This document shows, piece after piece, positions 54,031-62,572 of a DNA stretch of 64,000 nt (positions are counted from its first letter, which is position 1; every line of letters starts with the position of its first letter). The notes under the pieces were generated by a model. That model had not been told where the DNA came from. It made no database searches and saw only the letters and a program-made list of their open reading frames with translations. Source of the stretch: Pelagibacteraceae bacterium AG-390-A02 (GTDB lineage: Bacteria; Pseudomonadota; Alphaproteobacteria; Pelagibacterales; Pelagibacteraceae); NCBI GenBank assembly GCA_003278165.1, contig QCGU01000001.1, forward strand, positions 16,645 through 80,644, read 5' to 3'. The position numbers and the translations under genes were made by a program.

Positions 54031-55364
54031 ACTAAAGTATCTTTATCTAGCCAGCTTACATTAAAATCTGAATTGATAAATTTTTTATGATTTAACAATT
54101 TTTTGTGAAGTGGAATGGTAGTTGTAATACCTTCAATTACAAATTCATCCAAAGATCTGTTCATTCTTTGAATAGCTTCTGTTCTATTTCGTCCATGGCA
54201 AATTAACTTGCATACCATACTGTCATAATATGGAGTAACTTTGTAACCTTGAAATATAGCTCCATCTACTCTAGTTCTAAATCCAGATGGTTGGTGACAC
54301 ATACTTATAACTCCTGGAGATGGTTGAAAATTTTTACTTGCATCTTCGGCGTTTATTCTGCATTCAATAGCATGACCTCTTGGGTTAATATCGCTTTGCT
54401 GTAGTGCCGTTTCTTCAGAAAATGCTATCCAAATTTGTTCTTTAATAATATCTACTCCTGTTACCATTTCTGTAACAGGGTGTTCTACTTGAACTCTTGT
54501 ATTCATTTCTAGAAAATAAAATTTTTCATCTTCGTAGATAAACTCAACTGTACCAGCGCCCATGTAACCAATTTTAGAGACCATTTTTACAGTTTTTTCA
54601 AAAAGATCTTTTCTAATTTCATCATTCAAAACAGGACTAGGTGTTTCCTCAATAAGTTTTTGATGTCTTCTTTGAACAGAGCAATCTCTCTCGTGTAAAT
54701 GCACAACTCTATTTTTTCCTGCGAGTATTTGAACCTCTATATGTCTTGGATTTTGAAAGAATTTCTCAATATATACTTCATCGTTACCAAAGTATTTTTG
54801 TGCCTCTGATTTAGCTGTAGAAAATAAAGTTTCAAATTCTTTCTCTTTATGAACAATTTTCATTCCTTTTCCACCACCTCCACCTGAGGCTTTAATTAGA
54901 ACAGGAAAACCAATTTTTTTACAAAGATCTTTTGCTTCATTAATATCCCTAACACCACCTTCAGATCCTTCAATAACAGGTAAACCATTTTCTTTAGCTA
55001 TTCTTTTGGCTTGAATTTTATCTCCCATCATTTCGATGTGTTTAGAGGATGCACCAATAAATTTAATTTTATTTTCCTCTAAAATTCTAGCAAAGTTAGC
55101 ATTTTCAGATAAAAAACCATATCCTGGATGAACAGCATCTGCATTAGTCAGCTCTATCGCAGACATTAATGCAGGAATATTTAGATAACTGTTTGCTGGT
55201 TGATGAGAACCTATGCAGACACTTTCATCTGCCATTCTTACATGCATGCTTTCTCTATCAACATCTGAATGGACTGCTACAGTTGCAATACCCCATTCTT
55301 TACATGCTCTTATAATTCTAACTGCAATTTCTCCACGGTTTGCAATTAAAATTTTTTTGAACAT
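54027..55364 (-). CDS. accC: Biotin carboxylase, acetyl-CoA carboxylase subunit
   Basis: 445 residues. FKKILIANRGEIAVRIIRAC at the start, the glycine-rich ATP loop KASGGGGGKGMK, and EMNTRVQVEHPVTEMVTG are AccC landmarks. It carboxylates the biotin on AccB using bicarbonate and ATP, the first half of malonyl-CoA synthesis. It follows accB by 3 bases in the conserved aroQ-accB-accC order. Confidence 0.96.
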   Translation of the reverse strand: MFKKILIANRGEIAVRIIRACKEWGIATVAVHSDVDRESMHVRMADESVCIGSHQPANSYLNIPALMSAIELTNADAVHPGYGFLSENANFARILEENKIKFIGASSKHIEMMGDKIQAKRIAKENGLPVIEGSEGGVRDINEAKDLCKKIGFPVLIKASGGGGGKGMKIVHKEKEFETLFSTAKSEAQKYFGNDEVYIEKFFQNPRHIEVQILAGKNRVVHLHERDCSVQRRHQKLIEETPSPVLNDEIRKDLFEKTVKMVSKIGYMGAGTVEFIYEDEKFYFLEMNTRVQVEHPVTEMVTGVDIIKEQIWIAFSEETALQQSDINPRGHAIECRINAEDASKNFQPSPGVISMCHQPSGFRTRVDGAIFQGYKVTPYYDSMVCKLICHGRNRTEAIQRMNRSLDEFVIEGITTTIPLHKKLLNHKKFINSDFNVSWLDKDTLV

Positions 55365-55367
55365 TAC

Positions 55368-55802
55368 TTATTCTAAAATAAGAATTGTTTGACCAAACTC
55401 AACTGGTTGGCCATCATCAACACAAATTTCTTTTACAACACCATCATGCGTAGAAGGTACATGGTTCATTGTCTTCATTGCTTCAACAATCATTATTGTG
55501 TCACCTTTTTTAATTTTTTTACCAACTTCAACAAATTTTTTTGCTCCTGGCTCTGGTGCATGATAAGCAGTTCCAATTATTGGGGAAGTAATTTCTGTTC
55601 CAGATTTAACACTCTCAGCTGATTGAGAAGCATTACTTAAATTTGAATTGCTTACAGATGCCGGAATTGTTTGATTGCTAATTGATACGTTATTTTTTGA
55701 AACTTTTATTTTTGTATCTTTTTCAGTAATTTCTATTTCAGTTAAATTAAACTCATCTAAATAATTACTAAGTTCTTTAATTATGTTTTTATCTATTTTC
55801 AT
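55368..55802 (-). CDS. accB: Biotin carboxyl carrier protein, acetyl-CoA carboxylase subunit
   Basis: 144 residues. The C-terminal biotinyl domain has the attachment lysine K110 in VEAMKTMNHV. An N-terminal helical part and a Ser/Asn-rich linker (about 38-66) precede it, the usual build. It overlaps aroQ by 4 bases and is followed by accC. Confidence 0.95.
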   Translation of the reverse strand: MKIDKNIIKELSNYLDEFNLTEIEITEKDTKIKVSKNNVSISNQTIPASVSNSNLSNASQSAESVKSGTEITSPIIGTAYHAPEPGAKKFVEVGKKIKKGDTIMIVEAMKTMNHVPSTHDGVVKEICVDDGQPVEFGQTILILE

Positions 55803-56239
55803 TTTTGTAAAAGCTTGTGTAATGAAATTATGGCCAAAATATATCCTTCAGTGCCTAATCCAAAAATCCCACCTGTTACAACTCCACTAATAAGTGATTT
55901 ATGTCTGAATTCTTCTCTTTTGTATATATTTGATATATGCATTTCAATTATTGGTTTCTTGAATAATTCAAGAGCATCTCTTATTGCAACTGAAGTATGT
56001 GTAAATGCAGCAGCATTTATAATCATTCCATCATAAGTTTTACGAGCATCTTGAATTGTGTTTACCAAATCGCCTTCCAAATTTGATTGGATAAATTTAC
56101 AGTCCAGTCCAATTTCTTTTGATTTTTTTAAACAATTTTCTCTAAGTTTTTCATAGCTACCCGATCCATATTGTGATTGTTCTCTTTCACCTAATAGATT
56201 AAGATTTGGACCATTAATAATAATTATTTTATTATTCAT
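55799..56239 (-). CDS. aroQ: 3-dehydroquinate dehydratase, type II
   Basis: 146 residues. NGPNLNLLGEREQSQYG bears the catalytic arginine and tyrosine region, IINAAAFTHTSVAIRDAL and EMHISNIYKREEFRHKS contain the substrate-binding and general-acid histidine, and the SGVVTGGIFGLG end matches type II enzymes. It dehydrates 3-dehydroquinate in the shikimate pathway. It starts 16 bases from the divergent thiS. Confidence 0.95.
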   Translation of the reverse strand: MNNKIIIINGPNLNLLGEREQSQYGSGSYEKLRENCLKKSKEIGLDCKFIQSNLEGDLVNTIQDARKTYDGMIINAAAFTHTSVAIRDALELFKKPIIEMHISNIYKREEFRHKSLISGVVTGGIFGLGTEGYILAIISLHKLLQK

Positions 56240-56255
56240 TCAGCATTTATATACG

Positions 56256-56465
56256 ATGAAAAAAATAAAAATCAAAGTAAATGGTAAAAACAGATCAATT
56301 TCTGAAAAATATAAACTTTCAGATTTAATAAAACACCTTAAAATTCCTATGAAAAAAGTAGCAATTGAACTTAATGAAGAAATAATAGATAAAAAAAAAG
56401 TTAACAAAATTAAATTAAAACAAAACGACAAAATTGAGGTTGTTCATTTTATAGGAGGAGGGTAA
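56256..56465 (+). CDS. thiS: Sulfur carrier protein ThiS
   Basis: 69 residues, ubiquitin-like. The LSDLIKHLKI helix, the VAIELNEEII strand and a C-terminal end in IGGG (the Gly-Gly used for thiocarboxylate formation) identify ThiS. It hands sulfur to ThiG for the thiazole ring of thiamine. thiG begins one base after its stop. No riboswitch fits in the 16-base upstream gap. Confidence 0.9.
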   Translation: MKKIKIKVNGKNRSISEKYKLSDLIKHLKIPMKKVAIELNEEIIDKKKVNKIKLKQNDKIEVVHFIGGG

Positions 56466-56466
56466 C

Positions 56467-57240
56467 TTGAAAAAAGATAATCTCATCATTGCTAAAAAAA
56501 AATTTAAATCTAGATTAATTGTTGGTACTGGAAAGTATAAAACAATGTCAGAATGTGCTAAAGCTATCAAATTATCGGGAGCAGAGATCGTAACTGTTGC
56601 AGTTAGAAGAGTAAATATTTCTGATAAAAACAAACCTTTGTTAATGGATTATATAGATCCAAAAAAGATTACCTATTTGCCTAATACAGCGGGTTGTTTT
56701 AATTCTAAAGAAGCTCTTAGAACTTTAAGGTTAGCAAGAGAAATTGGTGGGTGGAAATTAGTTAAATTAGAAGTTTTAGGTGATAAGGAAAATTTATTTC
56801 CAGATATGGTTGAAACTTTAAAATCTACTGAAGTTCTTACAAAAGAGGGATTTAAAGTTATGGTTTATTGTAACGATGATCCATTAATGGCAAAAAGATT
56901 AGAAAGTGTTGGAGCTGCTGCGATAATGCCACTAGCAGCACCAATTGGATCAGGTTTAGGAATACAAAATAAAATTAATATTCAAATAATCAGGAAACAA
57001 ACAAAACTTCCATTAATAATAGATGCGGGTCTTGGACAAGCTTCAGATGCTACAATTGCAATGGAGCTGGGTTGTGATGGAGTATTGGTAAACACTGCAA
57101 TCGCAAAAGCGAAAAAACCATTTGATATGGCTCTTGCATTTAAAAACGCTGTTATTGCTGGAAGACAATCATATAAATCAGGAAGAATAGATAAAAATTT
57201 AATGGGAAACCCTTCTTCTCCATTAAAAGGTATTATTTAG
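56467..57240 (+). CDS. thiG: Thiazole synthase ThiG
   Basis: 257 residues, TIM-barrel. SRLIVGTGKYKT, the VAVRRVNI segment, WKLVKLEVLGD (with the imine-forming lysine) and PIGSGLGIQN and DAGLGQASDATIAMELGCDGVLVNTAIA match ThiG. It builds the thiazole phosphate from DXP-derived carbon, ThiS thiocarboxylate and dehydroglycine. The start is TTG at 56467. It overlaps rne by 8 bases tail to tail. thiC, thiO/thiH and thiE are not in this window. Confidence 0.94.
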   Translation: MKKDNLIIAKKKFKSRLIVGTGKYKTMSECAKAIKLSGAEIVTVAVRRVNISDKNKPLLMDYIDPKKITYLPNTAGCFNSKEALRTLRLAREIGGWKLVKLEVLGDKENLFPDMVETLKSTEVLTKEGFKVMVYCNDDPLMAKRLESVGAAAIMPLAAPIGSGLGIQNKINIQIIRKQTKLPLIIDAGLGQASDATIAMELGCDGVLVNTAIAKAKKPFDMALAFKNAVIAGRQSYKSGRIDKNLMGNPSSPLKGII

Positions 57241-59041
57241 TTTTTTTATAATATTTCTTTTTTTTATAATTTTTTTTTATTTTTTTAACTTCTTTTTTTT
57301 GAGAAATTTTATCTTCTTTATTTTGGGTTTCTAAGTTTTTTAATTTTTCATAATGTTCAACAAGCTCAATTGTTTTTTTTGATTTGTTTTGGATATTAAT
57401 AATATATTCTGGTATTATTAAAGAATTGTCGCTAATGATATCAATAGTCATTTTATTCTTTTTTTCAAAGTAAGTTAAATCGTTAACAAAGTTTTCCTTT
57501 AGAAAATCTGAAACTTTTTCACATACTTTTACCTCAACAAATTTTGCTTTATTAATTACAGCCTTTAATTCAACAATTTTTAACAATTTTTGTGCAAAAG
57601 ACTCATCTGTTAAAGTCACTTTCCATTTGACAGCACTTTCTCTTAATCTTTGTCTAGACATTTCTAAAAGGCCGAAATTACTTATTCTTCCAATTTGAAT
57701 TCTTGCTCTATCTGATCTACATTTTTCCTTAAGCTTTCTCTCAACTAAGCGTCGGTTGCCATAACTAAGCATATCAATGAAGTCTATAATTATTAATCCT
57801 GATAAATCTCTTATTTTTATTTGTCTTGCAATTTCCTCTGCCGCTTCAATATTTGTGTCTAATGCTGTGCTCTCAACATTTTTACCTTTAATAGAGCTAC
57901 CTGAGTTAATATCAATTGATACAAGCGCTTCTGTAGGATTAATCACCAAGTATCCTCCAGATTTAAGTTTAATTTCTGAGTCAAAAATTTGATTTAATTT
58001 TTGTTCAATATTTTCCTCAATAAATAGTGGTGTTCTTCCTCTATATTTTTTAACTTTTTTTACATTTGATGGCATCATTGTTTTCATGAATGATTGGGCT
58101 TTTTTATAACCTTCATTTCCTTCAACAATAATTTGATTAGTAGTATCATCGTACATATCTCTTAAAGTTCTTTTAATTATTTCACTTTCTTGATGAATTA
58201 AAGAGGGAGCTATAGAATTAATTGCATTATCTTTTATCTGTCCCCAAGTATTAATTAGAGTTGTTAAGTCACTATTGATTTCATTTTTTGTTTTATTGCT
58301 ACCAGCTGTTCTTACAATTAGACCCATCTCTTTAGGAATTTCAATTTCATTTAGAATAGCTCTAATTTTTTTTCTATCTGCAGGATTAAATATTTTTCTT
58401 GAAATTCCTCCACCTTTTGGTGTGTTTGGCATCAACACTATGTATTTTCCTGCGATTGAAATAAATGTGCTTAGTGCAGCACCTTTTTGACCTCTTTCGT
58501 CTTTGATAACTTGGACAAGAATTACTTGATTAGGTTTAATAACCTCTTGAATTTTATATCTTTTAAATTTGAGTCTTTTTTCAGCTTTTTTTTCTGTTTT
58601 TTCCTCTGTATCTGAATTTTCTTTAGTCTCTACTTCCTCTTTACCAGATTCAAAATCTTCAACTTTTTCTTCTATCGGATCATCTATTTCAAGTTTTCCC
58701 TCAGCAATATTTTCTTCTTCTTTTGCTTCAACTTGCTTTGAAAGTTCTTCCCTTGCTTTTTCTTCTTCTTCTTTTATTTTTTCAAGATCAGCTTTTGGTA
58801 TTTGATAATAATCTGATTGAATATCATTAAATGATAAAAATCCATGTCTTTCCCTTCCAAAGTCAACGAAGGCTGCTTGGAGTGAAGGTTCAATCCTGCT
58901 TACCTTACCTAAATATATATTATTTTTAATTAAATTATTTTTTAAACCTTCGTACTCGTAGTCTTCAATATTTTCACCTGATTTAAGTACAACTCTTGTT
59001 TCGTTTGGATGCGATGCATCGATATATAAATTTTTTTCCAT
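57233..59041 (-). CDS. rne: Ribonuclease E/G family endoribonuclease
   Basis: 602 residues from the ATG at 59041 (MEKNLYIDASHPNETRVV is the usual beginning, so the longer upstream frame to 59116 is not used). The S1 domain is split by a Glu/Lys-rich insertion (about 86-155). The DNase I-like subdomain has SIDINSG (D377) and LIIIDFIDM (D420), the metal-binding aspartates. After EMSRQRLR (460-467), the zinc-link CPxCxG is absent. The tail is Lys-rich. It starts mRNA decay and processes rRNA/tRNA. Confidence 0.92.
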   Translation of the reverse strand: MEKNLYIDASHPNETRVVLKSGENIEDYEYEGLKNNLIKNNIYLGKVSRIEPSLQAAFVDFGRERHGFLSFNDIQSDYYQIPKADLEKIKEEEEKAREELSKQVEAKEEENIAEGKLEIDDPIEEKVEDFESGKEEVETKENSDTEEKTEKKAEKRLKFKRYKIQEVIKPNQVILVQVIKDERGQKGAALSTFISIAGKYIVLMPNTPKGGGISRKIFNPADRKKIRAILNEIEIPKEMGLIVRTAGSNKTKNEINSDLTTLINTWGQIKDNAINSIAPSLIHQESEIIKRTLRDMYDDTTNQIIVEGNEGYKKAQSFMKTMMPSNVKKVKKYRGRTPLFIEENIEQKLNQIFDSEIKLKSGGYLVINPTEALVSIDINSGSSIKGKNVESTALDTNIEAAEEIARQIKIRDLSGLIIIDFIDMLSYGNRRLVERKLKEKCRSDRARIQIGRISNFGLLEMSRQRLRESAVKWKVTLTDESFAQKLLKIVELKAVINKAKFVEVKVCEKVSDFLKENFVNDLTYFEKKNKMTIDIISDNSLIIPEYIINIQNKSKKTIELVEHYEKLKNLETQNKEDKISQKKEVKKIKKNYKKKKYYKKTK

Positions 59042-59140
59042 AATATATTGATTGTTAAGTTCATTAAATTTTTTTAGTAATAAATTTTGTTTAATCTGAT
59101 GCCTTATCTTTAACAAATTCCAAGATATAATGGAAACAAA

Positions 59141-61477
59141 ATGAGTAAATTATTTAAAAATATTCTATTATTTTCTTCAACTATTTTAATATTATTAGGT
59201 GTTTTAATATTTAGTATTTTATGGAAATACTCCAACGATATTCCAGATTATAAATTTCTCAAGAGTTATAAGCCACCAGTTTCAAGCAAAGTTTATTCAA
59301 GAAATGGTGAATTAGTTGCAGATTTTTCAAAAGAAAAAAGAGTTTTTGTTCCGTACAATGCTATACCAAAAAACGTAATTAACTCATTTTTATCTGCAGA
59401 AGATAAAAATTTTTTCTCTCACCCTGGTGTAGATGCAAAAGGTGTTCTAAGAGCAGTTATCAACAATATTTCAAATTTAATGTCTTCTAAAAGATTAGAA
59501 GGTGCATCAACTATTACTCAACAAGTAGCAAAAAATTTTTTATTAACAAATGAAGTAAGTCTAAATAGAAAGATAAAAGAGGCAATTTTAGCATTTAGAA
59601 TTGAGAGAGCATTATCTAAAGAAAGAATATTAGAACTTTATTTAAATCAAATTTATCTTGGTAGTGGAGCTTATGGTGTAGCCGCTGCAAGTTTAGAATA
59701 TTTTGATAAATCTATAAGGGAACTTAATTATTCAGAAGCTGCGTTGTTAGCTGCTTTACCTAAAGCCCCAAGTAAATATAACCCTTATAAAGACAAAGAT
59801 TTAGCAAAATTTAGAAGAAATTTAGTTTTAAAAAATTTATATGAAAATAATTATATTACATTTGAATGGTTAGAAAAATTAAGCAATCAAGAAATCAAAT
59901 TAAAGAAAAAACAAAAAATATACTTAGAGGATGCACAATATTATATTGAAGATGTTAGAAAGAAAGTCATAGAAAGTTTGACTTATGACAAAGTTTACAA
60001 ACAAGGTCTAAATATCAATACTCCTATAGACTTAGATTTACAAAAAATAGCAACTTATTCTCTAAGATCTGGGTTAATTTCCTATGATCAAAGAAAAGGA
60101 TGGAGAGAGGCTCTAATTAATAAACCTTATAATTCAAATTGGCATAAAGATTTAGATAAATACAAGCTTGAAAAATCAATAAATTGGAAATTAGCTATTG
60201 TAAAAAAATTAAATAAATTTTCAGCAATTATAGAAACGATTGATAAAGATGATGGTGTTATCGAATATAAAGATATTTCTTGGACAAAAAAAGAGTTTAA
60301 TCAATTGTTAAAAATTGGTGACGTAATTTATGTGAAAGAAATAAAAGATAAAAAATATAGTTTACAACAATTACCAAAAATAAATGGAGGAATTGTTGTA
60401 ATGGATCCTTATACAGGAAGAATTTTGGCTCTCAATGGTGGTTTTAGTTTCAAAAAAAGTGAGTTTAATAGAGCAACACAAGCTAAAAGACAACCAGGCT
60501 CTGCATTTAAACCATTTGTTTATGCACTTGCCTTAGAAAACAATTATACTCCTACATCATTAGTTTTGGACGCACCTTTAGTTTTAGATCAAGGGGATGA
60601 TTTAAAGTTATGGAAACCAGAAAATTATGGAAAAAAATTTTATGGTCCATCTACGATCAGAACTGGGTTAGAGAAATCAAGAAATCTGATGACAGTTAGG
60701 ATAGCTCAAGATTTAGGACTAGATAAAATTATTAACTATTCTAAAAAACTTTCAATTTATGAAAATCCTGAAGAACTTTTGTCAATTTCATTAGGTTCCG
60801 CTGAAACTACTTTGATGCAGCTTACATCTGCTTATTCTGTATTTGTTAATGGAGGAAAACTTGTTGAACCTGTATTGATTGATAGGATACAAGATAGTGA
60901 GGGAAACACTATTTATAATAATGATAAGAGATCTTGTGTAAATTGTGATGAAATATCCTATCTTAGTGATGATTATCCTGAGTTAAATAATAAATATGTA
61001 AAAATTTTTTCTGAAGAGACAGCGTATCAAATGACATCAATTCTTGAAGGGGTAGTCCAAAGAGGAACTGCAAAAAAATTAAGAGATTTAAAATTAAATA
61101 TTGCGGGAAAAACTGGAACTACGAATAATAATACTGATACTTGGTTCATTGGTTTTACATCAAACTTATTAGTAGGTGTTTATGTAGGAATGGATACTCC
61201 AACACCACTTGGTAAATTTGAAACAGGATCAAAAACAGCCTTACCAATATTTAAAAATTTTATAAAAAATTCTGTTAAAAAGTCTGAGGCTAGACCATTT
61301 AAAGCGGCAAAAGACACAATTATGATGGTTGTGGATCCCTCTACAGGCCAAAAAGCTAAATTTACATCCAAAAATACAATAATTGAGGTTTTTAAAAAGA
61401 AAAATGTTGTAGATGGTAAAGTTCTTTATTCAAATTCTGATAGAATGGATATAAACAACATATTAAAGTTTTACTAA
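59141..61477 (+). CDS. mrcA: Penicillin-binding protein 1A, bifunctional
   Basis: 778 residues. An N-terminal membrane anchor (about 8-28) is followed by the GT51 glycosyltransferase with SAEDKNFFSHPG (E87) and EGASTITQQVAKN. The transpeptidase domain has SAFK (S454, K457), the SRN-type motif in LEKSRNLMT and KTGT (K657). An OB-like insert lies between. It polymerises and crosslinks peptidoglycan. Its stop overlaps the prfB ATG by one base (TAATG). Confidence 0.94.
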   Translation: MSKLFKNILLFSSTILILLGVLIFSILWKYSNDIPDYKFLKSYKPPVSSKVYSRNGELVADFSKEKRVFVPYNAIPKNVINSFLSAEDKNFFSHPGVDAKGVLRAVINNISNLMSSKRLEGASTITQQVAKNFLLTNEVSLNRKIKEAILAFRIERALSKERILELYLNQIYLGSGAYGVAAASLEYFDKSIRELNYSEAALLAALPKAPSKYNPYKDKDLAKFRRNLVLKNLYENNYITFEWLEKLSNQEIKLKKKQKIYLEDAQYYIEDVRKKVIESLTYDKVYKQGLNINTPIDLDLQKIATYSLRSGLISYDQRKGWREALINKPYNSNWHKDLDKYKLEKSINWKLAIVKKLNKFSAIIETIDKDDGVIEYKDISWTKKEFNQLLKIGDVIYVKEIKDKKYSLQQLPKINGGIVVMDPYTGRILALNGGFSFKKSEFNRATQAKRQPGSAFKPFVYALALENNYTPTSLVLDAPLVLDQGDDLKLWKPENYGKKFYGPSTIRTGLEKSRNLMTVRIAQDLGLDKIINYSKKLSIYENPEELLSISLGSAETTLMQLTSAYSVFVNGGKLVEPVLIDRIQDSEGNTIYNNDKRSCVNCDEISYLSDDYPELNNKYVKIFSEETAYQMTSILEGVVQRGTAKKLRDLKLNIAGKTGTTNNNTDTWFIGFTSNLLVGVYVGMDTPTPLGKFETGSKTALPIFKNFIKNSVKKSEARPFKAAKDTIMMVVDPSTGQKAKFTSKNTIIEVFKKKNVVDGKVLYSNSDRMDINNILKFY

Positions 61478-62572
61478 TGGATAACAATTACCAAAATTAC
61501 AAAGAAGAAATTCAAAAGATTAATCAAAGAATTAAGGAGTATCTTTGAAAACAATAAAATTTCTTCAAAACTTGAAAAACTAAATTCTCAAATGTTGGAT
61601 GCCAATTTTTGGCAAGATAAAGATAATTCAAAAAAAGTTATAAAAGAGAAAAAACTTTACGAAGATTTAGTAAATTCTTTAAATCAGTCTATCCAAAAAT
61701 TAAATGATTTTGATGATTTGAATGAACTTGCTTTAGAGGAAAATAACCTAGCAGTTCAGGAAGAAACGCTACAAAATATTAAAGATTTAAAAAAGGAAGT
61801 AAAAAAGAATGAAATCAAATGTTTTTTATCAGACGAAGCAGACTCTTTAGATTGCTATATAGAAATACATGCAGGTGCTGGAGGTACTGAAAGTCAAGAT
61901 TGGGCCGATATGTTGAGAAGAATGTATTTGAAGTGGTCTGATAAAAAAAGTTTTACATCAAATTTAATCAGTGAGCATAAAGGAGATGAAGCCGGCATCA
62001 AATCAGCAACAATAAAAATTGAAGGTGATTACGTATTTGGTTGGTTGAAAAAAGAATCAGGTATTCATCGTTTGGTTAGAATTTCACCATTTGACTCAGG
62101 AGCAAGAAGACACACAAGTTTTGCAAGTGTCTGGATTTACCCAGTAGTTGATGAAAATATAAATGTTGAAATTTTAGAGAAAGATTTGAGAATAGATACT
62201 TATAGATCAAGTGGTGCTGGTGGACAGCATGTAAATACAACTGATAGCGCTGTTAGAATTACTCACATTCCATCGAAAATAGTAGTCCAATGTCAAAATG
62301 AAAGATCACAACATAAAAATAAAGAAACTTGCATGAATATGTTAAAAGCAAGATTGTACGATTTTGAAATTAAAAAAAGAGAAGAAGAGAACCAAAGTAC
62401 AGAAAATAGTAAATCAGAAATTGGTTGGGGCCATCAAATAAGATCATATGTTTTGCAACCTTATAGATTGGTAAAAGACAACAGAACAAATTTTGAAAGC
62501 ACAAGTCCAGATAAAGTTCTTGATGGAGAATTAGATGATTTTCTGGAACAATCTCTTTACAAAATTAAATGA
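61477..62572 (+). CDS. prfB: Peptide chain release factor 2 with programmed +1 frameshift
   Basis: The gene begins at the ATG at 61477, which overlaps the mrcA stop. Codons 1-23 end at CUU (61543-61545) before an in-frame UGA (61546-61548). Skipping U61546 continues GAA-AAC and on to 62572, giving about 364 residues. The second frame contains the SGAGGQHVN motif that triggers peptide release. Reading only from the internal ATG at 61592 would lose the first domain helix. RF2 ends translation at UGA and UAA. Confidence 0.96.
61534..61548 (+). promoter_or_regulatory. Programmed +1 ribosomal frameshift site of prfB
   Basis: The sequence AAGGAG-TAT-CTT-TGA reproduces the canonical prfB site: a Shine-Dalgarno-like AAGGAG three bases before CUU-UGA. 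When RF2 is scarce the ribosome pauses at UGA and slips forward one base, making full-length RF2; this is an autoregulatory loop. The fourth base after UGA here is A rather than the C of E. coli, a point that changes termination strength. Confidence 0.95.

Noticed and set aside
56240-56255. TPP riboswitch before thiS
   Set aside because: The gap is 16 bases, far too small.
59042-59116. 25-residue N-terminal extension of RNase E
   Set aside because: Family proteins begin at the MEKNLYID segment; the upstream stretch has no resemblance to the family.
59126-59131. Perfect TATAAT box before mrcA
   Set aside because: No acceptable -35 at 16-18 bases, and it would give a leader of only about 3 bases; such boxes are frequent by chance in this base composition.
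61592-62572. prfB starting at the internal ATG
   Set aside because: The canonical frameshift site and the in-frame upstream 23 codons at 61477-61545 show the true start.
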